Origin: Acidobacteriota bacterium | GTDB taxonomy: Bacteria > Acidobacteriota > Blastocatellia > Pyrinomonadales > Pyrinomonadaceae | DNA length: 9,157 nt | Assembly: GCA_020853255.1 (NCBI GenBank) | Contig: JADYZI010000169.1 | Span: 1-9,157, forward strand | Direction: 5' to 3' | Part shown: piece by piece, positions 1-6,296 of the stretch | Layout: each line of letters starts with the position of its first letter | Position numbering within the stretch: the first letter of the stretch is position 1 | Program-made: the position numbers and the translations under genes | Notes under the pieces: model-generated | What the model saw: only the letters and a program-made list of their open reading frames with translations | What the model was told of the DNA's origin: nothing | Database searches by the model: none

Positions 1-1
1 A

Positions 2-149
2 TACGCAGATCAACGGTATCCAGGGACCGGCTTGCGAGCCAACAGCGCGCCAGCTAAAACAGGTACTCGGTGCTCCCACAATCGACCGGCAGACAGCGGA
101 CTTTCGTATAAAACCTCGATCAAAACGGCGAGTGGGTACAAATGATTAA
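2..149 (+). CDS. possible 3' end of an upstream host gene, frame uncertain
   Basis: Two frames stay open from the window edge into the start of the radical-SAM gene at 142. One ends in TGA at 143-145, giving a 4-base ATGA overlap. The other ends in TAA at 147-149, giving an 8-base overlap. Either would fit an operon upstream of the disrupted gene, and the ATGA form matches the overlaps inside the transposon. Codon patterns do not separate the two, and I recognise no family in either short peptide (about 47-48 residues). It is also possible that neither is real. Confidence 0.22.
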   Translation, partial: TQINGIQGPACEPTARQLKQVLGAPTIDRQTADFRIKPRSKRRVGTND

Positions 150-460
150 CGAGATGGTTTTCGTGCTGGAGCCTGATGTTGGCCGCGTTACGGTTGAGAT
201 CTCTCAAGCTCCGGCAGAGAAAGTTGATGACCTTGCCCATGATCTAGGGAGCCGTGTGAACCTAAACTGTGCAAAACCGTCGGAACGCCCACAACGAAAC
301 CTGCCGATCTTGCAAAGTCAATGTGCGTCACCTGATCGGACGACCGAAGCAGACAAGCACTCGATTTGGCTTTACCGGCTTTACCACAACTCCGTTGTCG
401 ATGGACCTGGTAGGCGAAGTGTAGCCCAGGTCGCAGGCTGTTCAATTCGGTGTCCCGGCT
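142..460 (+). pseudogene. 5' half of radical-SAM (NrdG-like) gene, interrupted by the transposon
   Basis: This is the N-terminal half of a radical-SAM activase-like protein. Visible features are an N-terminal extension of about 75 residues, a YHxSVVDGPGRRS block (residues 81-93) typical of NrdG-like proteins, and the first two cysteines of the CX3CX2C cluster motif (C100 and C104, in GCSIRCPG). The third cysteine codon is split by the transposon: the codon at 460-462 now reads Phe. The frame then runs into the element and stops at 550-552, inside tnpA. The gene continues at 9026. It is homologous along its length to the intact gene at 3711-4403, including the N-terminal extension (a Cys-Ala-Lys/Arg-Pro motif near residue 43 here). 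The substrate is unknown. NrdG itself uses such a cluster with S-adenosylmethionine to make a glycyl radical. As it stands the protein cannot hold its [4Fe-4S] cluster, so it is inactive unless the element excises. Confidence 0.85.
455..460 (+). other. left crossover core (attL), CCGGCT
   Basis: This six-base segment sits directly outside the left inverted repeat and corresponds to CTGGTT at 9026-9031. It matches the right core as CYGGYT. Replacing the whole element with one core gives TGTCCYGGYTGCTAC, which reads Cys-Pro-Gly-Cys-Tyr and restores the disrupted gene. Tn554-type elements are known to carry slightly different 6-bp cores at their ends and to make no target duplication, as here. 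The exact cleavage positions are inferred from symmetry. Confidence 0.72.
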
Positions 461-473
461 TTATCTACAGTCT
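461..473 (+). repeat. left terminal inverted repeat
   Basis: TTATCTACAGTCT is the exact reverse complement of 9013-9025, with partial similarity extending a few more bases inward. It is a likely recombinase-binding arm. In a closed circle the two arms would flank a 6-bp core, which is the usual architecture of a tyrosine-recombinase crossover site. Confidence 0.85.
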
Positions 474-487
474 TGAAGGGGCGAAGT

Positions 488-1522
488 ATGATTTTGCCCA
501 TGAAAGACACCAACAACGAACAGCATACTTCTGGTACTTCATTTTGGTTTGAGCGTTTCATCGCAGATCTGTCGACTGTACGACCATTCAACACGGTAAA
601 GGCATACCGGCAGGATCTTATGAGGTGGTTGGCCTTCTGCGCCTGCACCCGGATTGATGCTCTAGCCGCTCGCCCTTCAGACATTATCGAATTCGTCCGT
701 GCCGAGCGTGAGCGCCCAACATGTCGCGGAGCGACAGTTGGGGCTCGCACGCTCGTGCGGCGGCTCGCCGCACTACGGCAGTGGTACGAGTTTCTTATGT
801 TGGAGCCCGAACAAACGGGTGTTCATCGCAACCCTGTTCCGGGTGGTGGAACCTTGCGTACTGCTGCCGGGATCGTTTCGGGCCAATCTGCACTCCTTCG
901 TTGCGATCGCACCCTCCCGCAGACTCTCTCGCCCGACGAGATCGATCGCTTTATCTCGCATTTGACCGCTACAAAGCATCGCGACCGTGCGATCGTCTGG
1001 CTGCTGAAAGACGGTGGCGTCCGCATCGGCGAAGCCCTTTCGCTACAGATTCCAGATATTCACTGGGCGGGAAGGCGTGTGACGGTTCACGCTACCAAAA
1101 GTCGTAACTCTCGTATTATTCCTCTAAGCGACGAAGCTCTCACCGCCCTCTCGAACTACATCAGGTTAGAACGCCCAACCTCTGTGACTCACCAATATGT
1201 ATTTGTCTGTCTCGGACGACGGAACTTTGGTCAGCCATTTCGATACCGGGCCTGGGTCTATGTTTGCGAAGAGGCCCGCAAACGCGCCGGCGTGCCTCGC
1301 GTTCACGCTCATGCATTTCGTCATACCTGTGCTACGAATCTGGCCGAAGCCGGAATGCCGATGGACGCTTTGCAGAGACAGCTTGGTCATCGACATATAG
1401 AAACGACGCTGATCTATAACGAAGTCCGAGATGGTCGCCTTCAACGTGAGTACCGTCAGGCGATGGCCGAGACTTCAAAAGGTAAGACCGCGGACGATGC
1501 CGATAACGGGGGAACGAAATGA
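488..1522 (+). CDS. tnpA: TnpA-like tyrosine recombinase
   Basis: A 344-residue tyrosine recombinase that breaks and rejoins DNA at the element ends through a 3'-phosphotyrosine link. An N-terminal SAM-like core-binding domain (about residues 15-110) precedes the catalytic domain. Visible catalytic residues are Arg179 (GGVRIGE), Lys204 in the beta hairpin, His275 and Arg278 (HAFRH), His301 (LGHRH) and the nucleophile Tyr310. The length fits Tn554 TnpA (about 360). I chose ATG 488 because AAGGGG at 476-481 lies 6 bases upstream. An in-frame TTG at 473 has no such site. The start is only 27 bases from the element end, leaving almost no room for an internal promoter, so transcription probably comes from the host gene or, in the circle, from the right end. 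It overlaps tnpB by ATGA. Confidence 0.92.
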   Translation: MILPMKDTNNEQHTSGTSFWFERFIADLSTVRPFNTVKAYRQDLMRWLAFCACTRIDALAARPSDIIEFVRAERERPTCRGATVGARTLVRRLAALRQWYEFLMLEPEQTGVHRNPVPGGGTLRTAAGIVSGQSALLRCDRTLPQTLSPDEIDRFISHLTATKHRDRAIVWLLKDGGVRIGEALSLQIPDIHWAGRRVTVHATKSRNSRIIPLSDEALTALSNYIRLERPTSVTHQYVFVCLGRRNFGQPFRYRAWVYVCEEARKRAGVPRVHAHAFRHTCATNLAEAGMPMDALQRQLGHRHIETTLIYNEVRDGRLQREYRQAMAETSKGKTADDADNGGTK

Positions 1523-3714
1523 GTACCCAGATCAGTGCAAATAGGCTAGAGTTAAACACCGTACGCCGCCTGACCCTTACTGATAAAGAACGACAAATCC
1601 TTGCCACAAAGCGTTGGAACGCTAAGGAAAAAGAGCAGCTGGCGGAGTTGTTCGATCCTTTCCAAAAGGCCTTCTCGCAATATTGCGTGCGCGATAGCCA
1701 GACGCGTGATCATCGTCAGGCTTTAAACTACACGCTGCGCTTTTGCGGCGAGCTAATGCTAGAGTTCGACTGTACCTACTGGGCATTCCAGTGGGAACGG
1801 CTTCGAGCTTGGAAAAGCGACATGCTTGAGCGGGAAAAGGATCGCACGAAGATCTGGCACGAGAATAAAGAAACTAAGTGGAACCTCGTCACCGCAACGC
1901 TTTTCTTCCTTGGAATCATTCCGTACAGCGAAGAGATCCATCGGACCTATCACCGTGTGCTCGCCGAGAAATGGCTCGGTAAAGATCGGGCACGAAAGAT
2001 CAGCGAACGCTTCATGGCCGCCGCACTGAATGTTGGCTACAAAGATAAATCGACGCTTCATAAGTGCGTTATAGGCGCCCTGTTAGGAATGCTCGTACTC
2101 GCTAAAAAAACCGATATTAGCGAGATGACAGACCCAGATATTGAGAACTGGCGTAATCTCACTACAAGATCAAAACGAGTCGCAAATGCGAGTGTCATTC
2201 GTATTCAGAAAGTCTTGCGGTCAATGGGCTATTTGAAGGAAACCCCGGCTCCTGGGTTCTCAGCTGATCCCTTGCCGTACTTTACGTGGGGCAGAACCGC
2301 CCCGCGGATCCAAGAGACATTCACTCGGTTCCTTTCCGACTTTCAGACGGTGCGTGCCGCCGGAACGGTCCAAATATATCGCATCTGCTTGCGTCGCTTC
2401 GGTGACTGGCTGGGTGAATATGATCCATCGGTACGGTCGATCGCGGATCTGCGACGTACGCATATCGAAGCGTATAAGCGAGCGGTGAAAAACATGCTCT
2501 GTGGAGACTACACCAACGCCGGCCATGAGTTCCATACTGTCAACTTCGGGCAGCCACTCGCCAAATCGAATCAGCTTCGTGCACTATCTTGCGTCCGGAG
2601 CTTTTGCGAACAGATCGATATCCTCGACTACCTGGAACGTCCGCGCAGAAAACTCTGGATCCGCGGTGATACGATGCGAATCGATCAACAACTGCCGCGC
2701 ACGATCCCCGACAAGGACTGGCACAGACTGGGCACCGTGCTGGAGAATCTCACTTTTGAACAAGTGACTGCCGCACGGTTTCCCCCACCATTCGAGCGGG
2801 TACAGGCTGTCTTGGCTGTGCTCTTCGAGTCAGGGTTACGAGCTGGTGAACTCTGTCGCCTTGATACGGGATGCCTGCTCGCAGCAACCGACCCGCAAAC
2901 GGGTGAGCAGACACATTGGCTCCGGATTCCCGTCGGCAAACTGCACAATGATCGAATGATTCCGGTTCGTCCGCAGGTGGTCGCCGCGATCGACATCTGG
3001 ATGAAAGTACGCGGCCAACAGCCCTCTTTTATCGACGAACGCACTAACAAGTCAACCGACTATCTCTTTACGTGGCGTGGGGTGCCATTCACTCAGCATA
3101 TGCTGAATGCGTGCATCACGAAGTTGTGCGAACTCGCAAAAACTGATCAGCGCTATACGAGTCATTGGTTCCGCCACACGCTCGCGACACTGTGGCGGCG
3201 ACGCGGGATGCGGATCGAGTCGATCAGTCGGATGCTCGGTCACAAAAACCTTACTATGACGATGCGATATGCGGCGGTGATGCCGCCTTTGCTTCGACAG
3301 GAGTTTGAGACAGCTTTTGCACAGATAGATGAGGAGCACCGTGCGACGGCGCAGATCAGGGTGCTGCTCTCCCCCGAAGCCCATCTTGACGCACAGGTTG
3401 AATGGCGGGAATCCCTGTTCGTTGATCTCGGCTTAGGCTGGTGCGGACTTACTGCCTTTCATCCATGCGAAACACGCTTGTCGTGTCAGAGCTGTCCAAA
3501 TCTCATCCCCGATAAGCAGAGCCTGCCACTGCTCGAACGACAGCGAGCGAATCTTATCGAGTTGCGGGGACTCGCGAATGAAAAACTACCCTCGGCGAGA
3601 AATGATGAAGCATATCGAGAGTTGACCACAGCGATCGGTGGCATCGACCGCAACATCGCATATCTGAACGAAAACAAGAGCGGTGGGAAGAAGATGAATA
3701 AGGGGGCGGAATGA
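1519..3714 (+). CDS. tnpB: TnpB-like large tyrosine recombinase with C-terminal cysteine cluster
   Basis: A 731-residue tyrosine recombinase, the second of the pair expected for a Tn554-type element (Tn554 TnpB is about 630 residues). It has a long N-terminal region (1-260), a core-binding domain (about 265-375) and a catalytic domain (about 395-600). Catalytic residues are Arg441 (SGLRAGE), Lys474, His549 and Arg552 (HWFRH), His575 (LGHKN) and Tyr584. After the catalytic domain, Cys642, Cys650, Cys656 and Cys659 form a probable zinc-binding knuckle, followed by a charged helical tail (about 665-720). The start overlaps tnpA by ATGA and has GGGGGA at 1508-1513. The stop overlaps the next gene by ATGA. 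The partners probably act on different arms or strands, as in Tn554. That is inferred. Confidence 0.92.
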   Translation: MSTQISANRLELNTVRRLTLTDKERQILATKRWNAKEKEQLAELFDPFQKAFSQYCVRDSQTRDHRQALNYTLRFCGELMLEFDCTYWAFQWERLRAWKSDMLEREKDRTKIWHENKETKWNLVTATLFFLGIIPYSEEIHRTYHRVLAEKWLGKDRARKISERFMAAALNVGYKDKSTLHKCVIGALLGMLVLAKKTDISEMTDPDIENWRNLTTRSKRVANASVIRIQKVLRSMGYLKETPAPGFSADPLPYFTWGRTAPRIQETFTRFLSDFQTVRAAGTVQIYRICLRRFGDWLGEYDPSVRSIADLRRTHIEAYKRAVKNMLCGDYTNAGHEFHTVNFGQPLAKSNQLRALSCVRSFCEQIDILDYLERPRRKLWIRGDTMRIDQQLPRTIPDKDWHRLGTVLENLTFEQVTAARFPPPFERVQAVLAVLFESGLRAGELCRLDTGCLLAATDPQTGEQTHWLRIPVGKLHNDRMIPVRPQVVAAIDIWMKVRGQQPSFIDERTNKSTDYLFTWRGVPFTQHMLNACITKLCELAKTDQRYTSHWFRHTLATLWRRRGMRIESISRMLGHKNLTMTMRYAAVMPPLLRQEFETAFAQIDEEHRATAQIRVLLSPEAHLDAQVEWRESLFVDLGLGWCGLTAFHPCETRLSCQSCPNLIPDKQSLPLLERQRANLIELRGLANEKLPSARNDEAYRELTTAIGGIDRNIAYLNENKSGGKKMNKGAE

Positions 3715-4403
3715 GCGAACTGACAATGCTGATCGATACGACAAATGGGGTCATGTTCCTGGAACACTCACAGCTATCTGCCGAAGTGGTGGATAAAGTT
3801 ACTGCGATTGCAGGCGAAGGCAAGGAATGCGGATGTGCTCGTCCGATCAACTTGCTTCCGGTTCCGATCACACGAGAAAGCCAGGCCTCCGGAACTCGAG
3901 TTCGAATCGCCGGTTACTATCACGACTCACTTGTCGAAGGGCCTGGCCGGCGGAGCTCGGTACTCTTTCAGTTCTGTCCATTGGCTTGCAAAGGATGTTG
4001 GGTACCGCATCTACATAGTCCTGAAGGCGGAGCTCTGGTTTCAGTAAAGACTCTCGCTGAAAAGTTGCTTGACCCGTCCTTCGAGCGCGACGGGGTCAGC
4101 ATTCTCGGTGGGGAACCCTTTGCACAACCTGAAAGCCTGTTAGCACTAGTAAAAGAGCTTCGCCAAGCCGGTTGTGAGCACATTCTTTGTTACAGCGGCT
4201 ATACGTTCGAAACGCTCGTGAAGCAAGCGATAAAGCAGCCTGCAATAGCCAATGTTCTCGCTGATATCGATATGCTGATCGATGGTCCTTACGTTGAGAC
4301 AATGGCAGACGGTGCAGCAGCATGGACGGGAAGCGGCAATCAACGCGTGATCGATCTCGCCGAGACTCGCCGAACAGGCCGTACGGTCCTATACTGTGAT
4401 TGA
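3711..4403 (+). CDS. NrdG-like radical-SAM protein, paralogue of the gene the element disrupts
   Basis: A 230-residue radical-SAM protein with CX3CX2C at Cys89, Cys93 and Cys96 for the [4Fe-4S] cluster, GGEPF (133-137) for S-adenosylmethionine binding, and a DGPY...GSGNQRVIDL end (191-216), all typical of anaerobic ribonucleotide reductase activase-like proteins. An N-terminal extension of about 65 residues is not part of NrdG and is shared with the interrupted gene at 142. Start ATG overlaps the tnpB stop, with AGGGGG at 3701-3706. The place after tnpB is held in Tn554 by the small unrelated tnpC. About 20 of the 43 residues around CX3CX2C-GGEPF match the 3' half at the window end. At the position matching the integration core the DNA reads AAGGAT, not CYGGYT, so it should be a poor target. 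Substrate unknown. It could serve transposition or replace the lost host function. Confidence 0.88.
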   Translation: MSELTMLIDTTNGVMFLEHSQLSAEVVDKVTAIAGEGKECGCARPINLLPVPITRESQASGTRVRIAGYYHDSLVEGPGRRSSVLFQFCPLACKGCWVPHLHSPEGGALVSVKTLAEKLLDPSFERDGVSILGGEPFAQPESLLALVKELRQAGCEHILCYSGYTFETLVKQAIKQPAIANVLADIDMLIDGPYVETMADGAAAWTGSGNQRVIDLAETRRTGRTVLYCD

Positions 4404-4490
4404 ATTCGCGTTTGGATCTAACATTCCGGTCATGTAGTGGTAATAATACTGGATAAGACATACTGAGTGGATCGTCGTTGGAGGGATCTC

Positions 4491-4853
4491 GTGTCATTAA
4501 CCATCAAAGAACTTGTCGTTTACGTGCCGTCCGAGAACTTCGAAGTATCAAAGCGATTCTACACAGCGCTCGGGTTCACCTTAACCGAAGGATGGGGCGG
4601 AACGATGGATTGTTCGCTGGGCGGAGCGAAGTTCCGGCTCCAGAATTATTACAATAAGGACTGGGCGGAAAACTTCATGATGAAGTTCGACGTTGACGAT
4701 ATTGAAGCTTGGCACGCTCACGCCAAGGATGTGATCGACAAGGGTGATTTCGGGCACGCCCGCTACGACAAAGCGATCGAAATGGTCGGCGGCGACACTA
4801 AGATCTTCCACGTTTGGGATCCGTGCGGGGTGCTTTTGATCTTTATAGCTTAG
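4491..4853 (+). CDS. VOC-superfamily (glyoxalase/bleomycin-resistance fold) protein
   Basis: A 120-residue single-domain protein with two beta-alpha-beta-beta-beta modules of the vicinal-oxygen-chelate fold. The first module carries FYTALGFTL near residues 23-31, and the protein ends in the usual WDPxGxLLxF strand. I chose GTG 4491 because GGAGGG at 4480-4485 lies 5 bases upstream. A GTG at 4467 is in frame but lacks a ribosome site and would add residues unlike the family. Such proteins act as dimers that bind a metal or trap a drug, or as isomerases or lyases. The substrate cannot be told. It follows the radical-SAM gene by 87 bases on the same strand. Confidence 0.82.
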   Translation: MSLTIKELVVYVPSENFEVSKRFYTALGFTLTEGWGGTMDCSLGGAKFRLQNYYNKDWAENFMMKFDVDDIEAWHAHAKDVIDKGDFGHARYDKAIEMVGGDTKIFHVWDPCGVLLIFIA

Positions 4854-4864
4854 CCGTGGGATAT

Positions 4865-5230
4865 ATGAGCGAGTTGCAACGAATTGTACCCTCTTTGCTG
4901 GTCCGTGACATGGCGGAAACCTTGTCTTTCTATCGAAAACTGGGTTTCGTGGTTTCGGGTCACGACGGAAACGAGGCCGCAGCCGGATGGGCGGAGGTTC
5001 ATCGCGGAAACGTTGTTATTCAGTTCTATACCGATCCGCCACACGGAACCCCTACCGAGCCCATTTGCAGCGGTACATTCTATGTTTTTGGCGATGTAGA
5101 TGCTCTCGTCGAAGAACTCCGCGGCATCGTCGAATTCGCCTGGGGTCCTGAGACAATGGATTACGGGATGAAGGAGTTTGGTGTTCAGGATCCAAACGGA
5201 TATTTTATCGCCTTTACGCAGCCCGCTTAG
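4865..5230 (+). CDS. second VOC-superfamily (glyoxalase/bleomycin-resistance-like) protein
   Basis: A 121-residue VOC protein. It begins with the standard first strand (IVPSLLVRDMAETLSFYRKLGF, residues 7-28) and ends with VQDPNGYFIAF, the closing strand with the usual DPxG turn. It resembles bleomycin-resistance and glyoxalase family members of the same size. It is clearly diverged from its upstream neighbour, so it is not a recent duplicate. ATG 4865 fits the family start. The in-frame ATG at 4814 overlaps the previous gene and adds unrelated residues. GTGGGA just upstream is only a weak ribosome site. Only 11 bases separate the two genes, so they are probably cotranscribed. Substrate unknown. 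Confidence 0.83.
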   Translation: MSELQRIVPSLLVRDMAETLSFYRKLGFVVSGHDGNEAAAGWAEVHRGNVVIQFYTDPPHGTPTEPICSGTFYVFGDVDALVEELRGIVEFAWGPETMDYGMKEFGVQDPNGYFIAFTQPA

Positions 5231-5430
5231 GAGCGAGGTGCAAACATAATTACGCCAACACCGATAAATGCAGATGCAGCCGCCGAGAATATCCCAGATA
5301 TCCGGCTTCAAACCATCAATCCACGGCCCATGGAATCGAGAGCGTCAGCAAACGCCGCAATAGGCGGCATACACGGTCTCGAAATTAGCCGCTAAGTCGG
5401 TACTACGCCATAAAGAATCATGACAAAGGC
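5227..5430 (-). pseudogene. ynfA: decayed ynfA (UPF0060) remnant
   Basis: Between the second VOC gene and the MerR promoter, the minus strand carries recognisable YnfA pieces in different frames: LYGVVPT, then (one-base shift) a stretch ending NFETVYAAYCGV, then an in-frame stop, then WIDGLKPDIWDILGG, then (another shift) FIGVGVIMFAPR and a stop at 5229-5227. These match the conserved middle and C-terminus of the small four-helix UPF0060/YnfA membrane family. The N-terminal third is missing, cut off near the MerR promoter. At least two frameshifts and one stop show it is dead. Intact YnfA is a small-multidrug-resistance-like inner-membrane protein and fits the resistance cargo. It accounts for most of the 268-base gap. 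Confidence 0.72.
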
Positions 5431-5457
5431 CGGGCTTTTTTACAGGCCCTTAGCTGC

Positions 5458-5490
5458 CTTGACTCTGGAGTTAGGTCAAGGGTGTACAAT
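5458..5490 (+). promoter_or_regulatory. MerR-type promoter/operator upstream of merR
   Basis: TTGACT (5459-5464) and TACAAT (5485-5490) form -35 and -10 boxes 20 bases apart, longer than the optimal 17 and typical of promoters activated by DNA distortion by MerR proteins. An inverted repeat, CTTGAC (5458-5463) and GTCAAG (5475-5480), lies over the -35 and spacer. The wider spacer also has the ACTC...GGGT symmetry common in this family. It should be repressed without metal and activated with it. It drives merR itself and, in line, the whole operon to 8845. Confidence 0.8.
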
Positions 5491-5498
5491 CTTGAATT

Positions 5499-5915
5499 AT
5501 GGGCGGCTATTTACGAATCGGTGATGTGGCCGCACGCAGCAACGTAAGTATCGATACTATCCGGTATTACGAGCGCCGCGATTTGCTGCCGAAAGCGCCT
5601 AGGTCCGACGGGGGCTACCGCCTGTTCACGTCGCAGTCTGTGGACCGCGTCCTTTTCATCAAACAGGCACAAGAGCTCGGTTTCTCGCTCGAAGAGATTG
5701 CGGCGCTGCTTTCGGCGGGAGAGACAAGCGATTGCCGGCATGTTCATGACTTGCTGGATGGAAAGCTTGCGGAACTTGATAGGAAACTGAAGGCTATGCA
5801 GGAGTTTCGTACGAAGCTTAAGAGTTATCTCGACGAGTGCGAAACCGAACTTGAGAAGCACCCGGATTCCACAGCTTGTCCGGTCGTAATAGAGATCGCC
5901 CGCGGTCGAAACTGA
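5499..5915 (+). CDS. merR: MerR-family thiol/metal-responsive regulator
   Basis: A 138-residue MerR-family activator-repressor. A winged helix-turn-helix (residues 4-75, with TIRYYERRDLLP and the GGYRLF wing) is followed by a dimerisation helix (about 82-116) and a C-terminal metal loop. Cysteines 79, 114 and 127 correspond to the three mercury ligands of Tn501 MerR (82, 117, 126). The 35-residue spacing of the first two is kept, while the last loop is 4 residues longer. This supports a soft-metal sensor, mercury most likely, with cadmium, lead or zinc not excluded. The -10 box ends only 8 bases before ATG 5499 and no ribosome site is present, so the mRNA is probably leaderless. Its gene heads the operon it controls and lies 3 bases from the next gene. 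Confidence 0.88.
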   Translation: MGGYLRIGDVAARSNVSIDTIRYYERRDLLPKAPRSDGGYRLFTSQSVDRVLFIKQAQELGFSLEEIAALLSAGETSDCRHVHDLLDGKLAELDRKLKAMQEFRTKLKSYLDECETELEKHPDSTACPVVIEIARGRN

Positions 5916-5918
5916 TCT

Positions 5919-6296
5919 ATGGCAACAAACATTCTCGATAAAGTTGGCTCGATAGGCGCGATCATAGCGGGTGGGGCCGTTCCTTGCTGCTTTCCGTTTT
6001 TGAGTCTTATCGGCGGAATTCTCGGACTGTCGTTCCTTGCTCCATACGAGACTTATGTTCTTTACGTGATGCAAGGGCTTGTTCTGCTGGCGCTGGTTGG
6101 AAGCGCAATAGCCTATCGAGGGCATCGCAAAATACTTCCGCTTATCTTGGCGTTTTTGTCGACGGGAGCGGTCTTGTTTGCGCTCAACACTGGTATGAAT
6201 GTGAAGATCCTCTATCCGGGACTTGTCGGGTTGATCGTAGTCGCCGTTTGGAACTCGATCGAAGCTAAACGGTGTGCTGATCGCTGTAATAATTGA
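5919..6296 (+). CDS. merC: MerC-like inner-membrane metal transport protein
   Basis: A 125-residue membrane protein with four predicted helices (about 10-38, 46-66, 71-90 and 97-113), the size and layout of the MerC/MerT group that passes Hg(II) into the cytoplasm. The first helix contains the adjacent pair Cys23-Cys24 in VPCCFPF. MerC usually has CxxCFP and MerT a CC pair, so this is a blend, and the FP following favours MerC. A second pair, Cys119 and Cys123, ends the protein in the cytoplasmic tail and could hand metal on. It starts 3 bases after merR with no clear ribosome site, suggesting coupling. Its TGA shares one base with the next ATG. The transported metal is inferred from the MerR context. 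Confidence 0.82.
   Translation: MATNILDKVGSIGAIIAGGAVPCCFPFLSLIGGILGLSFLAPYETYVLYVMQGLVLLALVGSAIAYRGHRKILPLILAFLSTGAVLFALNTGMNVKILYPGLVGLIVVAVWNSIEAKRCADRCNN

Noticed and set aside
10..240. Minus-strand open frames at the left edge (10-240 and 188-445)
   Set aside because: They lie opposite the radical-SAM gene, whose homology is clear, and show no family signal or ribosome site.
473..4403. A RIT element (three tyrosine recombinases in a row)
   Set aside because: Only the first two genes have the Arg-Lys-His-Arg-His-Tyr set; the third is a radical-SAM protein, so the Tn554 plan fits better.
4400..4466. Promoter for the VOC genes (TTGAAT, TTGGAT and TAATAA-like boxes)
   Set aside because: No pair of boxes has acceptable spacing, so read-through from the tnp operon is equally likely.
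4096..4497. Minus-strand frame across the 3' end of the radical-SAM gene
   Set aside because: It is a shadow of the conserved radical-SAM coding sequence, with no recognisable product.
5424..5440. Rho-independent terminator (GGCCGGGC followed by TTTTTT)
   Set aside because: The palindrome has no loop and a central mismatch; the run is better explained as part of the decayed ynfA region.
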